Source of the DNA: Delphinus delphis
Lineage: Eukaryota > Chordata > Mammalia > Artiodactyla > Delphinidae
DNA: 64,000 bases
Assembly (NCBI RefSeq): GCF_949987515.2
Contig: NC_082697.1
Span: 86,798,554-86,862,553, forward strand
Reading direction: 5' to 3'
In this document: one piece after another, positions 34,735 to 44,989 of the stretch
How positions within the stretch are numbered: the first letter of the stretch is position 1
How the letters are laid out: every line of letters begins with the position of its first letter
Program-made: the position numbers and the translations under genes
Notes under the pieces: model-generated
The model's database searches: none
What the model saw: only the letters and a program-made list of their open reading frames with translations
What the model was told of the DNA's origin: nothing

Positions 34735-35035
34735 AGAGCTGTGTCCCCAGATTCATGCGCTGAATTCCAGTGCCTCAGAGGTGATTACGTTAAAATGAGG
34801 CCGTTAGGCTGGTCCCTAATCCCATAGGACTGGTGTCCTTGTAAGAGGAGGAGACTGGGACACAGACACAGGGGGGCCGACGTGTGAGGACGCAGGGAGG
34901 AGACTGCCGTCTGCATGCCCAGGAGGGAGGCCTCGGGAGGAGCCTGGACCTCGGATTCCAGCCTCCGGACCCCGAGAAAGTCACTGTCTGTTGTTTAAGC
35001 CGCCCCACCTGTGGTTGCTTGTTATGGGGGCCGGG
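34735..35035 (+). mobile_element. MaLR-type LTR, sense
   Basis: Forward LTR order: CTGTGTCCCCAGATTCATGC, CAGAGGTGATTACGTTAAAA, CTAATCCCATAGGACTGGTG, TCCTTGTAAGAGGAGGAGAC (TATA-like), GGACACAGACACAGG, and CTGTTGTTTAAGCCGCCCCA before TTGTTATGGGGGCC. It is a nearly full-length solo LTR. No internal viral genes are adjacent. Confidence 0.75.
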
Positions 35036-35055
35036 GGGAGGGGGGGAGGGGGGGC
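35026..35055 (+). repeat. G-run tract, possible G-quadruplex
   Basis: Four or more runs of five to eight G, broken by single A or CC, sit at the 3' end of the MaLR LTR. This is a strong plus-strand G-quadruplex pattern. It probably arose by slippage at the LTR GGGGGCC end. Confidence 0.8.
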
Positions 35056-35059
35056 CCAA

Positions 35060-35335
35060 GCTGACGCACACCTGGGCCTGCCTATCCTTCCACCTGGCAT
35101 TTCTTTATGCCTATTTTGCTTATAGTATATCTGAGCTACATATAGTATACATAAAATACACATTTTCCATCCGCTTTAGCGTCTTCCGTAGAACTGCCCT
35201 GATGACAGAAGCAGCACGCAAGTCGCGTAAGTAATTTGAACTATTTGGCAGCCACGTTTAAGAAGCGGGTGAAATTAACTTTAATGAACATATCTAACCT
35301 AATACATCCAGCACTTTATTTCTACATGTAATCAT
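35060..35335. other. Intergenic, AT-rich, unclassified
   Basis: Short AT-rich sequence with CATTTTCCATCC and GAAATTAACTTTAATGAAC. It may be decayed L1 3' UTR preceding the fragment at 35340. Confidence 0.3.
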
Positions 35336-35339
35336 ATAA

Positions 35340-35425
35340 AAAATAGTTTTGCAATATATACAAATACTGAATCATCGTGCTGTATACCTGAAACAAATAC
35401 GTCAATTACATCTTAATTTTTAAAA
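35340..35425 (+). mobile_element. L1 3' UTR end fragment
   Basis: AATACTGAATCATCGTGCTG, then TATACCTGAAACAAATACG, then GTCAATTACATCTTAATTTT. This is the common L1 tail text TGAATCATTATGTTGTACACCTGAAAC...GTCAATTATACCTCAAT, with an A-rich end. Confidence 0.7.
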
Positions 35426-35429
35426 ATGA

Positions 35430-36075
35430 GTTCTCTAAATTACATATATATAAATTAGCGAGACATTCATTTACCATCTCTCAGCGCTGAGTCTTGAAAA
35501 CCCAGCATCTTGTTGTGCACCTGCTGCCCATCTGGGTCTAGATCAGCCACATTTCAGGCGCTCAGTGGCGAGTGCGCACAGGCCACCGTATGGGACTGGA
35601 CAGCCCTCGAGCGCCAGCACCACGGACGGGGGCCGAGGGTCCTGGGCACCTGGCGGTGCCGGCTCGCGGTTGCTTGAGTATTGCTGGCAAGCCATCGTGC
35701 GTGTTAAATGTGCCGCCAGACTGTCTCCCTGCTTGACTGACAGAGAAGTGTCTGTCCCAGCAGGTCACCCGGGAGTGCGTGGAGGTGCTGGCAGAGCCGG
35801 GAAGTGCGGACGGAGGGGACACATGGGCCCGGGCTCCCTCCTGGGCTCCCTGCCCGGTGCCCCCACCTCCCCAGTGAGTCGGGGGGCCCAGGCTGCCCAG
35901 GCAGCCCACATGCAACGACCTGCGAGGGGCTCCTGGGGACGTCTCCTCCCCTACCTGAGCCTCAGTCTCCGCATCTGGGAAACGGCCTGACGGCAGGGCT
36001 GGCTGTGGGCCCCTGGGAGCCACCCCCAGGCCCTGCCCAGAGCCCCTCCGCCTGAGCCTGTGGGCTCTGCGTGTG
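35430..36075. other. Intergenic unique sequence
   Basis: I see no clear element except a short MIR-like block TGAGCCTCAGTCTCCGCATC at 35957. The 153-codon minus and 141-codon plus frames overlap each other and are not supported as genes. Confidence 0.4.
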
Positions 36076-36079
36076 GCCT

Positions 36080-36350
36080 CTGTAATGTGACACTATAATT
36101 AGCTCAATTAGCAAGAGCCTTCATGCCGTTTTTTTCTTTTTTTTCAAACTTAAAATGGAAATTAAATTTTGCACCAGGTTTACAGGCTGTTAACGGAATT
36201 CACTTAATCAAATCCCAACACCTAGTCCTTGAAAATGAGAATTTTAAAAGGTCTGCATTTGCATATTCATGTTTTTAATAGGGTTCAGAAGGTATATTTG
36301 CAACTGATGAAAAGGATTAATTAAATCTAATTTGCATTGGTGGAGCATCT
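36080..36350. promoter_or_regulatory. Candidate enhancer: AT-rich block with two POU octamers and TAATTA sites
   Basis: An AT-rich, non-repetitive block lies between GC-rich flanks. It has two perfect octamers, ATTTGCAT at 36257-36264 and 36330-36337. It also has TAATTAG at 36096, CAATTAG at 36105 and TAATTAA near 36318. Clustered POU and homeodomain cores in a block with almost no CpG are typical of developmental enhancers. Which gene it would act on (MAD1L1, ELFN1 or another) cannot be told. Inferred from sequence only. Confidence 0.45.
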
Positions 36351-36354
36351 TAAC

Positions 36355-37365
36355 CCCTTCTGAGCTGGCCCGAGGCTGGGATGGCCCAGACGGCCAGAGC
36401 TGCCAAACCCAGCCCGGACAGGTGGCCAGCGACACGCGGCTCCTGCGCGCTTCCTGCTGGCCACGTGCCCCTGAGACCCCAGGGTCCGTGCAGCGGCCGA
36501 GCCAGGCCTGGGCTCCCAGCAGCTCCTGCATCAGCCATGCCGGGGCCAGCACGGTGGTTCTTACTTAGAAAAAGACATGTCTGGGGATTTTTTTTCTTGT
36601 AACGTTCATGCCGTCGTTGTAAAGTGTCTGGAAAATGTGGGAAAGTCTCAGGAAGAAAATGAAAAGTCACTTATTACCCGTCACCCAGAGACGATCGCTG
36701 CACGTGCTGGACGCCTTTCTTCTGGGCTCGCCCCCAAGAGCGTGTGTGTACGCGTGTGTGCGGTGTGTTGCGTGTGTCAGTGCGTGTGCACGACTGCCTC
36801 CTCACCGGGGCCAGCATCCTCATGTGCCGTTTTGTGGTATTTCTGTTTCCGCCAAGGACCCCAGTGTCTCTGTGACCTCACGTCCCCCGCACAGGACCGG
36901 CGGGTGCCAGAGACAAGCAGGAGCCCGGCCCCGCGAGCAGCCGGGGGTGTTGTCAGCGACCCCTCGGCGGGGGAGCCGTTAGTCACTGGGTGACTCCATT
37001 CCCCGTGGGTCTCACAGGTCCACGCGGGTGATTGCAGCGCGATGGGTCCTGGACCAGGAGGACGCGGCTGCCCGCGGGAGGAGTGCGCCTGAGAGAATCC
37101 AGGCCTGCGGGGAGGCTGTCGGAGGGTGCGTCCCTCTCTTTTGTCCGCAGTGACCGCGGGAAGGACTCGGGACGTGCTGAGAGTAACAGATGAGGAAGGA
37201 CCATGTGCAGAGCCATGGAATTGCCTCGGCACCAGCTTCCGTGTAAGCAAGCTATAAGGTTTTTCTTCCTTTCTCATCGGGGCGCGTGCCACCTTTCAGC
37301 CCAGTTCTGCACATGTGGACAAAGGCGGACGATCGTGTGCTTCACCACCACGTCTCCCCCGGCTC
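36355..37365. other. Intergenic unique sequence
   Basis: GC-rich unique sequence. Bases 36600-36725 (GGAAAATGTGGGAAAGTCTC, TTATTACCCGTCACCCAGAG) resemble an old L1 3' UTR. A TG/CG-alternating stretch lies at 36740-36792. No exon is supported. Confidence 0.4.
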
Positions 37366-37387
37366 CCAAATCCCCACCCCCCCCCCT

Positions 37388-37589
37388 TTTTTTTTTTGTG
37401 GTACGCGGGCCTCTCACTGTTGCGGCCTCTCCCGTTGTGGAGCACAGGCTCCGGACGTGCAGGCTCAGTGGCCATGGCTCACGGGCCCAGCCGCGCCGCG
37501 GCATGTGGGATCTTCCCAGACCGGGGCACGAACCCGTGTCCCCTGCATCAGCAGGCGGACTCTCAACCACTGCGCCACCAGGGAAGCCC
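37388..37589 (-). mobile_element. CHR-type SINE (short form)
   Basis: Poly-T is followed by GTGGTACGCGGGCCTCTCAC and ends in CCACCAGGGAAGCCC. The target-site duplication is AAATCCCCACCCC at 37368 and AAATCCCCCC at 37590. Confidence 0.92.
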
Positions 37590-37616
37590 AAATCCCCCCT
37601 TTTTAAGTCCTTATGA

Positions 37617-37938
37617 TAATTTGTGTGCTGTCTTAGCTGCTAAAACAAAATACCGCAGACGGAGAGGCGCAAACGACAAACATTTCTTTCTCTCGGATCT
37701 GGTGCCAGCAGGCGTGGTTCCCAGCGAGGGCTGCCCAGCTCCTGGGTCCTCATCCGTCAGAGGGAGCTCTGGTGTCCCTTCCCCTTCTCACGCGGCCACC
37801 GTCCTGTTGGACCAGACGCCACCCTCGTGACCTGTTTCACCTTAACCACCCCTAAAGGCCACGTCTCCAAAGACAGTCATGGGATGGGACGGGGGATGAG
37901 GACTTCGGCGTATGGGGGTGTCCTTCAGCCACGGCAGT
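37617..37938 (-). mobile_element. MaLR-type LTR, antisense
   Basis: Reverse LTR order on the plus strand: TTAGCTGCTAAAACAAAATA (from GGCTGCCATAACAAAATACC), then CCGCAGACGGAG. Next come GAGGGAGCTCTGGTGTCCCT and CACCTTAACCACCCCTAAAG. It ends with GGCCACGTCTCCAAAGACAG and GATGAGGACTTCGGCGTATG. The young SINE at 37388 lies immediately to its left. Confidence 0.7.
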
Positions 37939-37944
37939 AGGTCT

Positions 37945-38100
37945 TGCCTAATTATAAAGGCGTTTGAAGCAATTTAAGCAAATCTGATATATTTAGCTTG
38001 TGGTTTTAATTAAACGTTTAGAAGCATTTGATTAAGGTTTGTAATCAATATCTAAATATCTGCGAAGTTTTATTGGTGGATGTTTTCAGTTGGCATTCAT
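37945..38100. promoter_or_regulatory. AT-rich island with TAATT cores, candidate non-coding element
   Basis: It contains CCTAATTATAAAGG, TTTTAATTAAACG and GATTAAGG plus AATCAATATC in about 150 bp. The local GC drop is sharp and there is no repeat hallmark. Same style as the islands at 13120, 18180 and 36080. Confidence 0.3.
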
Positions 38101-39395
38101 GAAGTGAGCGAGCGTTTAAGCATTAGGGAAATGTGCTCAAGATTAGTGACTGGGTCGCTGGATGACGCACGCAGCGGGGCAGCGAGATTCCGCTGCACAC
38201 GTCGAGCCCTCGGAGACGGGGGATGCCCAGCCAGACGGAGGGGGCCCGGGTTCACCCGACAGCGTGTCTGCCAGGGCCTCGCCCAGATGTCAGGGAGGAG
38301 AGAAGGTTCTCACCCCAAGGGCGGAGGGAGGGGAGGCCCCTCGATGGGTGACTCTCCGAGCTTGCCCACCACCACCCTCTCCTCCTCGGCCCAGCAAGGG
38401 GCTCCCGGGGGCACCTTTCTAGATTCACAACTCCCATTCCGGGGAAAACTCCAGGTCACGGGCAGCTCGCCACTCAAAGGGGAGCAGGATGGGTGGAGAA
38501 GGGGCGGACGAGGGAGGGGTTTCAGGACCTGAAAGGGCAGGAGCAAAGCAGAGGCCGTGGGGCGTCAGGTCAGAGACCCAGAGCGGGCAGCCGGCGCCCC
38601 GACAAGGCTGGTGAGGGGCCACACAGTGCTGGGTGTGACCGAGGAAAGGACGGAGCGTGGGCAGTGCCCCCGGGGGGAGAGGGCACGTCCCCAACTAAAG
38701 GAGACGGAGTTTCCAAAGGGCCGGCTCCCGGGAAGAACCCAAGCCCACGACTTCCTGGAGCATCGGGGCCGGGAAGTGGACCCCGCGGGGGAAAACGAGA
38801 TGCCGGGGGGCGGCGGACCAAACCCAGCTTTTGATGGAAGGACGGTTCTGAGCTAGGATCTGACATTCAAGGAAGGTGCATTTCGTGGGTTAAAGCAAAG
38901 CAAACACACCCACAGGTACCGGGCGCTCAGAAAGCACGCCCACCTGTAGAGTCCTTCGCAGAGGCCTGTCCCAGTGGACCTAACAGTGGGGCAAAGCTTG
39001 AGCGCCCGGGGGGAAGGGGCTTCGGTGGTAAGCGCCCAGGTCGACTTAATTAGAACCACGTCTGTTTCTGTTAAGTCTGTTAAGCCGAATGAAACATTAC
39101 TCGTTAACTCCTCGAAAGCGTTCGCACCAGGCGTGAGTTTCATGATGCTAGGGCGTGGGAAAGGTTCCACTTCTGTTTGTAATTAGCCACGTAGCACGTG
39201 ACACAGTCCAGGGAAAAGGTCACAGGTGTGAGCGCCTCGGGGCCCCCGCCCCTCCCCCACATCGTCATAGTGCTGCTGGGAAGCGCCCCGGCCCTGCTCC
39301 GCTGCACCCGGAGTTCCGAGCTCATGAATCCGCTCGCTGTGTCCTCAGCTGTCACACACGTCATGCTGCGACGTGTGGTTTAGTGTTGCTTGCTT
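38101..39395. other. Intergenic unique sequence
   Basis: GC-rich with an AT-rich segment at 39020-39190 containing GACTTAATTAGAACC. No repeat or exon is supported. Overlapping frames of 90-150 codons look random. Confidence 0.4.
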
Positions 39396-39399
39396 TCGT

Positions 39400-40585
39400 G
39401 CTAACTCTGTAATCAATGCAACTCTTCCCCACTCGGCGCAGTGTTTCTAAGTTCATCTGCGTTGTCTGGGTAAAATTCCATCGCATAAATATACCCCAAA
39501 AATGTATTTTTCCACTCCCCCGTCATACAGACGTCTGCGTCGTTCCCAGCGTTTTGCCTCGAAAAGCAACATGCTGTGAACATCACGGCGGGTCTCCTTG
39601 GGCTCAGGAGCAAACGTTTCTTTAGAATTTAACGAGAAGTGGAGCTGCAGGACCGTGGCATCTGGAAACTCTCAGCGTTACAGGACGAAGCCTAATTATT
39701 TTCCAAAGTGCCTGGAGCCGTTGGCGTTTCCACCAGCAGGAAACCCGTGTCCCCAGCGATGCTCGCTCGGGCCCAGCCAATCCGTGGGTGCGGTGCAGCG
39801 ACTCTGGGGTCTCCACGTGCATTTCCTCCGGTTACCAAAGGAGTGGGCATCTCTGCACGTGTGTGTGTGTGTGAGAAGCTTGTTTGCATCTTTTAACCAT
39901 TTTGCTGTGGGTTGTGTGTCCTTTTCTTCCTGATGTTTACACTCTGCTACTATCCCTTTGCTGGTTTATGTGTGGAATCATCTCCCACTTTGTGACTTGC
40001 TTTCACACCCTCTCTGTGTTATTTTTTGATAAACAAAATTCTCAGTGTCAACACAGTTTTCAATCTCTTTGGCGCCCAGCACGTGTGTCTTGTTTACTAA
40101 GCAGCCTTCCCCCCACGGTGAGGTCATAAAGATAACCCCCACGTTGTCTTCCACAAGTGATTTTTATTTATGGTGTGAGACAGAAATCCAATTTCACTTT
40201 TTCCACATGAATAACTAATTGTCTGAGTAGCATTTGTTAAATGGTCTCCTCTCTCCCGAGCGGTCTTCCCCAGCCTGCGCTGTCATAAATCAGGTTCCGT
40301 GAACCAGTAGGTCTGCCTCTGGGCTTTCACTCTTTTCCTTGGTCACTGAGTCTATCCCAGGATTAACGCCAAACTATCTTAATTACTGAACTCTTACACT
40401 GCCAGGACAGGGCCTGGAAGGGGCGTGAGGGGGCTTCTACGTTCTTGCAATGATCTTTGCTGTTTTCTAAAAGAGAATACTTCTCATGTCTCCCGGTCAT
40501 AGGTTGTAGGTGGATTATAGGTGGAACCTTTCTTCAGGGTAAGGAAGTTCCAGTGTGTCCCTGTTTCCCTAAGAGTTTTTGTAAC
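39400..40585 (-). mobile_element. Old L1 fragment (ORF2), antisense
   Basis: Reverse L1 blocks in order: AAAATTCCATCGCATAAATA, AAGCCTAATTATTTTCCAAA followed by GTGCC, GTTGGCGTTTCCACCAGCAG, GTTTGCATCTTTTAACCATT, TTATGGTGTGAGACAGAAAT, GTAGCATTTGTTAAATGG, and GAAGTTCCAGTGTGTCCCTG near 40550. Heavily mutated with no surviving reading frame. Confidence 0.78.
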
Positions 40586-40589
40586 GTAC

Positions 40590-41275
40590 GTTTTTATTGA
40601 AGCATAGCAAATATGAATAAAGGTGCACAGATCGTAAGGCACAGCTCAGTGAATTTTCTCGTTTTCTGGCACCCAACACGCAACGTTCCCGGGACATCAG
40701 AAACCGTCACGTGCTCCCTTCCAGTACGACCCGCCCCCTGCCACCCGAAGGTGACCTTCACACCTGGAGCAGGTTTACCCGTTCCTGAACTTGACAGAAA
40801 CGAAATCAGACAGTAGGTGTTCTTCTGTGTCTGACTTGTGACAGATCGGACCCCACTGCTGCCAGTGGTTTTTTTCCCCAGCTTTTTATTATAGAAAATC
40901 ATTTAGCGGAGCACCGCCTCGATTCCGCCATTAATATTTTACTACATTTGGTCTAGTACATCTCTAGCCATCTATCGTTCCATCCATCCTTATTTCTTAA
41001 CGCATTTCAGAGTAAATTACAGACATCAGTACCCTTCTCAGTAGATAGTACAGCCTCTGTAAGATTAACTAGAGTTCACTGTTTACAGTTTCTTTCTTTT
41101 GAAGTCCAATTTACCAATGCAACATAAAACCCTGCAGTGACAAATGCACACACGTGTGAAACCCAAACCCCCAGCAGCACACAGCACATCAGCATCGTTC
41201 CAGAAATTTCCCTCGTTCCCCTTCCAGGTCAGCCTTCAGCTCGTCCCCCGAGAGGCAGCCGCTCTCTGGTTCCGC
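40590..41275 (-). mobile_element. Old L1 3' UTR fragment, antisense
   Basis: It begins TTTTTATTGAAGCATAGCAA, equivalent to TTTTATTGAGATATAATTCA. Then come GGTGCACAGATCGTAAGG, GCTCAGTGAATTTTCTCG, CTTTTTATTATAGAAAATCA and GCATTTCAGAGTAAATTACA. The TTTATTGA start marks the 3' end of an antisense L1, so this is a separate element from the one to its left. Confidence 0.6.
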
Positions 41276-41589
41276 CCAGCTTTGTGGAGGTACACTTGAC
41301 ACCCCCAGGTCGAGGGCACCCAGACTCGGCTTTGGTCGAGCTCCCAGCGCCCCCGTGGACGGCACGGGCTCTGGTTGTTCCACGTGCCGCCGACACTGGG
41401 CGTCCCACCTCCTTTCACGCTTCCACCCTGCCGAGCGCTGTCTGACCGCGGTTCCCGTGTGTGTTTTCCTGGTAAGCGATGCGGCCGACGCCTGTCGGGT
41501 GTGTGTTGGCCCTTCGCGCGTTGTGCTCTTTTATTCCTTTGTGTCTCTTTAAATCTTTTGCCCGTTTCTCCCCGGCGTCAGCTGGCTCT

Positions 41590-42080
41590 GTTAGCACCAC
41601 GCGGGTCAGCCTCAGGTTAACTAGTTTCCCCTGCGCTAGAGCCTTGTTAAGGACTGGATGGCCCCCCGCCCTCCCCCTGCAGGAAGCAGGAGGGGCTCTT
41701 AGCAGACATTCACTCCGAGAAGCTGGCGGGGCTCGTGGAGGTAAAGCTCACACAAGCGTGGGGAGCCTGGACAGGGTCCCCGGGAGTCACCACCGCACAG
41801 AAGGGTCCACGTGCATCCCCGGCACCGTCAGTTACGGCACAGGCCTCCCTGCCCGGTGCTGGCGTCCTGGAGCTTTCTCTCCGGTAAGTCGTTGAATCTC
41901 TGTGTGGGTGGACCGCCCGTCTCCAGCTCGGGGTCAGCGTCTGTCCTGTGGCCTCCCCCCGCTGGGACGGGTGTAAGAAGAGGTGTCGGTTTCAGGTTGT
42001 TCAGCCTTTTACCTGTCGTAGGACGGAGTGACGCCTCCGAGCTCCTTCCAGGCAGGACCAGAAATCGAGAGTCATCTTTC
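41590..42080. other. Unidentified insert of about 490 bp within the L1
   Basis: L1 text stops near 41580 (CCCGTTTCTCC) and resumes near 42085 at the base expected next in L1 ORF2. The intervening GC-rich sequence is not L1. It could be a decayed LTR or other transposon. I do not recognise it and found no clear target-site duplication. Confidence 0.4.
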
Positions 42081-43532
42081 TGCTTGTTTTTGAATCGGGT
42101 TGCTTTCCTTTTTCTTCCTTGTTTGTGGGATATTTGGGTATAAATTCTTTGTCAGACATATGCGTTACCAATAACGTCTCCCGGGTTGTGGGCTTGCCTG
42201 TTTATTTTCTTAATGATGTCTCCTGACGAACAGAAGTTTGCAGTTTTAATTATCTCATTTATCACTTTTTAATGGCTAGTGCCTTACGCGTTTAAGACAG
42301 CTTTGTCTGGCCCAAGGGTATGAGGATGTTCTGTGTTCTAGAAACTTTATGGCTGAAGTTTTATGTTTAGATATACGAGCCGCCTCCAGTTAGTTTCATG
42401 TATTGTGTGAGGGCAGGGCTCATGCTTCTCATGAACGTCCAGTTACTCTAGAACCTTGACTGAAAAGTGCATCCTTTCCTTCTGAATGATAGGTGTTCCT
42501 GTGTCGTAAGTCAGGGGCTGTGTATGTGCTGGTCTGTTTCTAGGCTCCACGTTCTGTTCCATTGATCACTAATCCCACACTCTCTGAATGACTGTAGCTT
42601 TCTACTAAGCCTGGAAATAAGGTATCTAGTGAATTTTGTTAAATTTGTTATTAATTCTAATAGTTGGTAGAGTATTTTGGATTTGCTCTGCTCGCAATCA
42701 CGTGACAGTTGACGTCATCAAATCTGATTTTTATCATTTTTTTCTATCCCTTGCCTCATTGCATTAGCCAGGATCTACTCCACCGTGTCATGTAGAAATG
42801 CTGGTTGTGGGTGATCTTACTTTGTTTACAAAGGGGGCAGCGGTTTACCATTGATACGATGTTACCTGGAAGTTATCTCGGCACCCTGTCTGACTTAAGA
42901 AAGTAGCACACTGTGCTACTCATAATTTTCAGAGTTTTTATTATGAAAAGCTGTGGCGTTTTAGCATATGCTTTTTCTGTGTCTACCGAGGTAACCGCAT
43001 GGCTTCTCTCCTCTCCTCTGTTGATACAGTAAGCTGCGTTGATTTTTTAAAGTGTTGCACCGACCTCTGATTCCTGGGATAGACCCCACCTGGTCATGAT
43101 GTACTATCCTTGTTAGACCTTGCTGCGTTCAATTTGCCAGTTTCTTTAAAGAGGAGTTTCGGGTCTACGTTAATGAGGCATATCCTGAAGTTTTCTTGGA
43201 GCGTCTTTGTCTGGTTTTCTTATCCGAGTAATGACGGCCTCGTAAAATGGGTGTGAAGTGATTCCTCCTCCTTCTGTTTCTGAAAGTGTGTAGACTTGGG
43301 TTATTTCTCCCTTGAATACTTGGTGGAATTCACCAGGGAAGCCATCTAGGCTTGGACTTTTATTTCTGCACTGTTTTTAAGTATAAATTCCCTTTCTTTA
43401 ATAGATACGGGACTCTCCAGTTTATTTTTCCCTTGAATGAGCTTTGGTGGTTTGTACCTTTCAAGGAGTGGGGTCTTCTAGGTTACAGAATTTATGAGGA
43501 CAAAGTTGTGCTAATGTTCCCTCAGGAGTCTG

Positions 43533-43812
43533 TAGGGGCCGGAGTGATGTCCCGAGTCTCTAGGGGCCGGAGCGATGTCCCGGGTCCGTAGGGGCCGCAG
43601 CGATGTCCCGGGTCCGTAGGGGCCGGAGCGATGTCCCGGGTCTGTAGGGGCCGGAGCGATGTCCCGGGTCTGTAGGGGCCGCAGCCATGTCCCGGGTCTG
43701 TAGGGGCCGGAGCGATGTCCCAAGTCTGTAGGGGCCGCAGCGATGTCCCGAGTCTCTAGGGGCCGCAGCGATGTCCCCGGTCTCTAGGGGCCGGAGCGAT
43801 GTCCCTTTTCTC
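43533..43812. repeat. 28-bp minisatellite, ten copies, inside L1
   Basis: The unit TAGGGGCCGGAGCGATGTCC plus CGGGTCTG repeats every 28 bp from 43533 (43561, 43589, 43617 and so on to 43785). Variation is confined to a few positions (G or C at unit base 10; TCTC, TCCG or TCTG at the end). The tenth copy runs into TTTTCTCGTCTG. The flanks are continuous antisense L1: CTCAGGAGTCTG before, and TGATTTTGGCAACTCACTAT after. Confidence 0.97.
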
Positions 43813-44035
43813 GTCTGTGATTTTGGCAACTCACTATTTCTCCTCTTCCTCGTCCTCCTTTGGCTAAAGATTCGTCGATTTTATTGACCTTTTCAAAGAA
43901 CCAGGTTTGGGTTTCATTGATTTTTCTCTGCTGGTTTTCACTTTTCACTTTCACTTATTTTGGCTTTTTTTTTTTTTTTTTAATATTTCCTTCCTGCTGC
44001 TTTGCTTTGGGGTTAATTTGCTCTTATTTTCCAAG

Positions 44036-44645
44036 TTTTGATGTGGATCCAATCAGACAGAAACCACACTGTGATTTAAGCAGGGGGAGTTCAATATAAA
44101 GGAAGTAAAGCCTTATCGGCCAGTGCAGGGGAGACTATAAAAATGGAAAGAGAACTCTAGGGGCCCCTAGGGCTCAGGAGAGCAGGACAGACCTGGGGGG
44201 CGGGGGCGGGTGGTCAGACCTCCCTGAGCAAGGTGGGGTTCTCCACTGGGTGGCAGAGAAGTTTGCTGGTTTTCTGGGCAAGAGCTGGTCCACGCCCCTG
44301 GGAAAGCAGGGCTGAAGCTAGGCAGGCCTGGGACGCGCGGCCTCTGCACGGGGAGGGTGTGGGGAAGTCAGGGACATGCAGCAGGGAGTCGGGGGAGCAG
44401 AGTCCAGGCGGCCGCGCAGGCTCCGGGGAAACCGGGAGCAGCCTGGCGCCCTTCTGCATCCGGCTTTCCCCACCGACCGCCCGGCAGCCTCAGCCACCCG
44501 GCCTGCATCATCACGGGCTGGACCCTCAAGGCAGAAAGCTGGGGACTCAGGACACTCAAGGGCAGAAAGAAAAGAGAAAATCTGAGCGCTGTGATGATTA
44601 CGATTTACTGAGCAGGCAAAGAAGTTCTATCACTTTTATTCAGGC
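44036..44645. other. Intergenic sequence, unclassified old repeat possible
   Basis: CAGACAGAAACCACACTGTG followed by TTTAAGCAGGGGGAGTTC and AATATAAAGG looks like a decayed transposon start. The rest is GC-rich and unassigned. No gene is supported. Confidence 0.35.
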
Positions 44646-44661
44646 AGAGAATATGCCTCTT

Positions 44662-44977
44662 TTTTTTCTTTTATACATTTATTTATGTATTTTTTTTTGG
44701 CTACATTGGATCTTCGTTGCTGCACGGGGGCTTTCTCTAGTTGCGCGAGCGGGGGCCACTCTTCATTGCAGGGCGCGGGCTTCTCATTGCGGTGGCTTCT
44801 CTTGTTGCAGTGGCTTCTCTTGTTGCGGAGCACGGGCTCTAGAGCGCAGGCTCAGTAGCTGTGGCGCCCGGGCTTAGCTGCTCCGCGGCATGTGGGGTCT
44901 TTCCCGACCAGGGCTCAAACCCATGTCCCCTGCATTGGCAGGCGGATTCCTAACCACTGTGCCACCAGGGAAGTCCC
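44662..44977 (-). mobile_element. CHR-type SINE (long form), antisense
   Basis: The tail is on the left (TTATGTATTTTTTTTTGGC), then the body with TTCGTTGCTGCACGGGGGC and TCTCATTGCGGTGGCTTC. The head lies at the right, ending CCACCAGGGAAGTCCC. Target-site duplication: GAGAATATGCCTCTT at 44647 and GAGAATGTACCTCTT at 44978, 13 of 15 matching. The body carries a direct repeat of GTGGCTTCTCTTGTTGC. Confidence 0.93.
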
Positions 44978-44989
44978 GAGAATGTACCT

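Larger units (their letters stand above)
41277..44035 (-). mobile_element. Old L1 (L1M-class, ORF2), antisense, interrupted
   Basis: Another antisense L1 starts with AGCTTTGTGGAGGTACACTT. It continues with CTTTAAATCTTTTGCCCGTT (41547), breaks at about 41590, and resumes at about 42085 with TTTTTGAATCGGGTTGCTTT. It then runs through ATAAATTCTTTGTCAGACAT, CATTGATCACTAATCCC, TGATTCCTGGGATAGACCCC, TGGTGGAATTCACCAGGGAA and GATTTTATTGACCTTTTCAA. The 28-bp minisatellite at 43533 lies inside it. It has no intact frame. Confidence 0.85.

Noticed and set aside
43533..43812. CRISPR-like regular repeat array
   Set aside because: There are no unique spacers; the 28-bp units abut each other directly. The genome is mammalian.
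43511..43829. Repetitive antisense peptides with GHRSGPYRPGTSLRP-like units
   Set aside because: They are the 28-bp minisatellite translated. Since 28 is not a multiple of 3, frames rotate between copies, and the locus is an L1 fossil.
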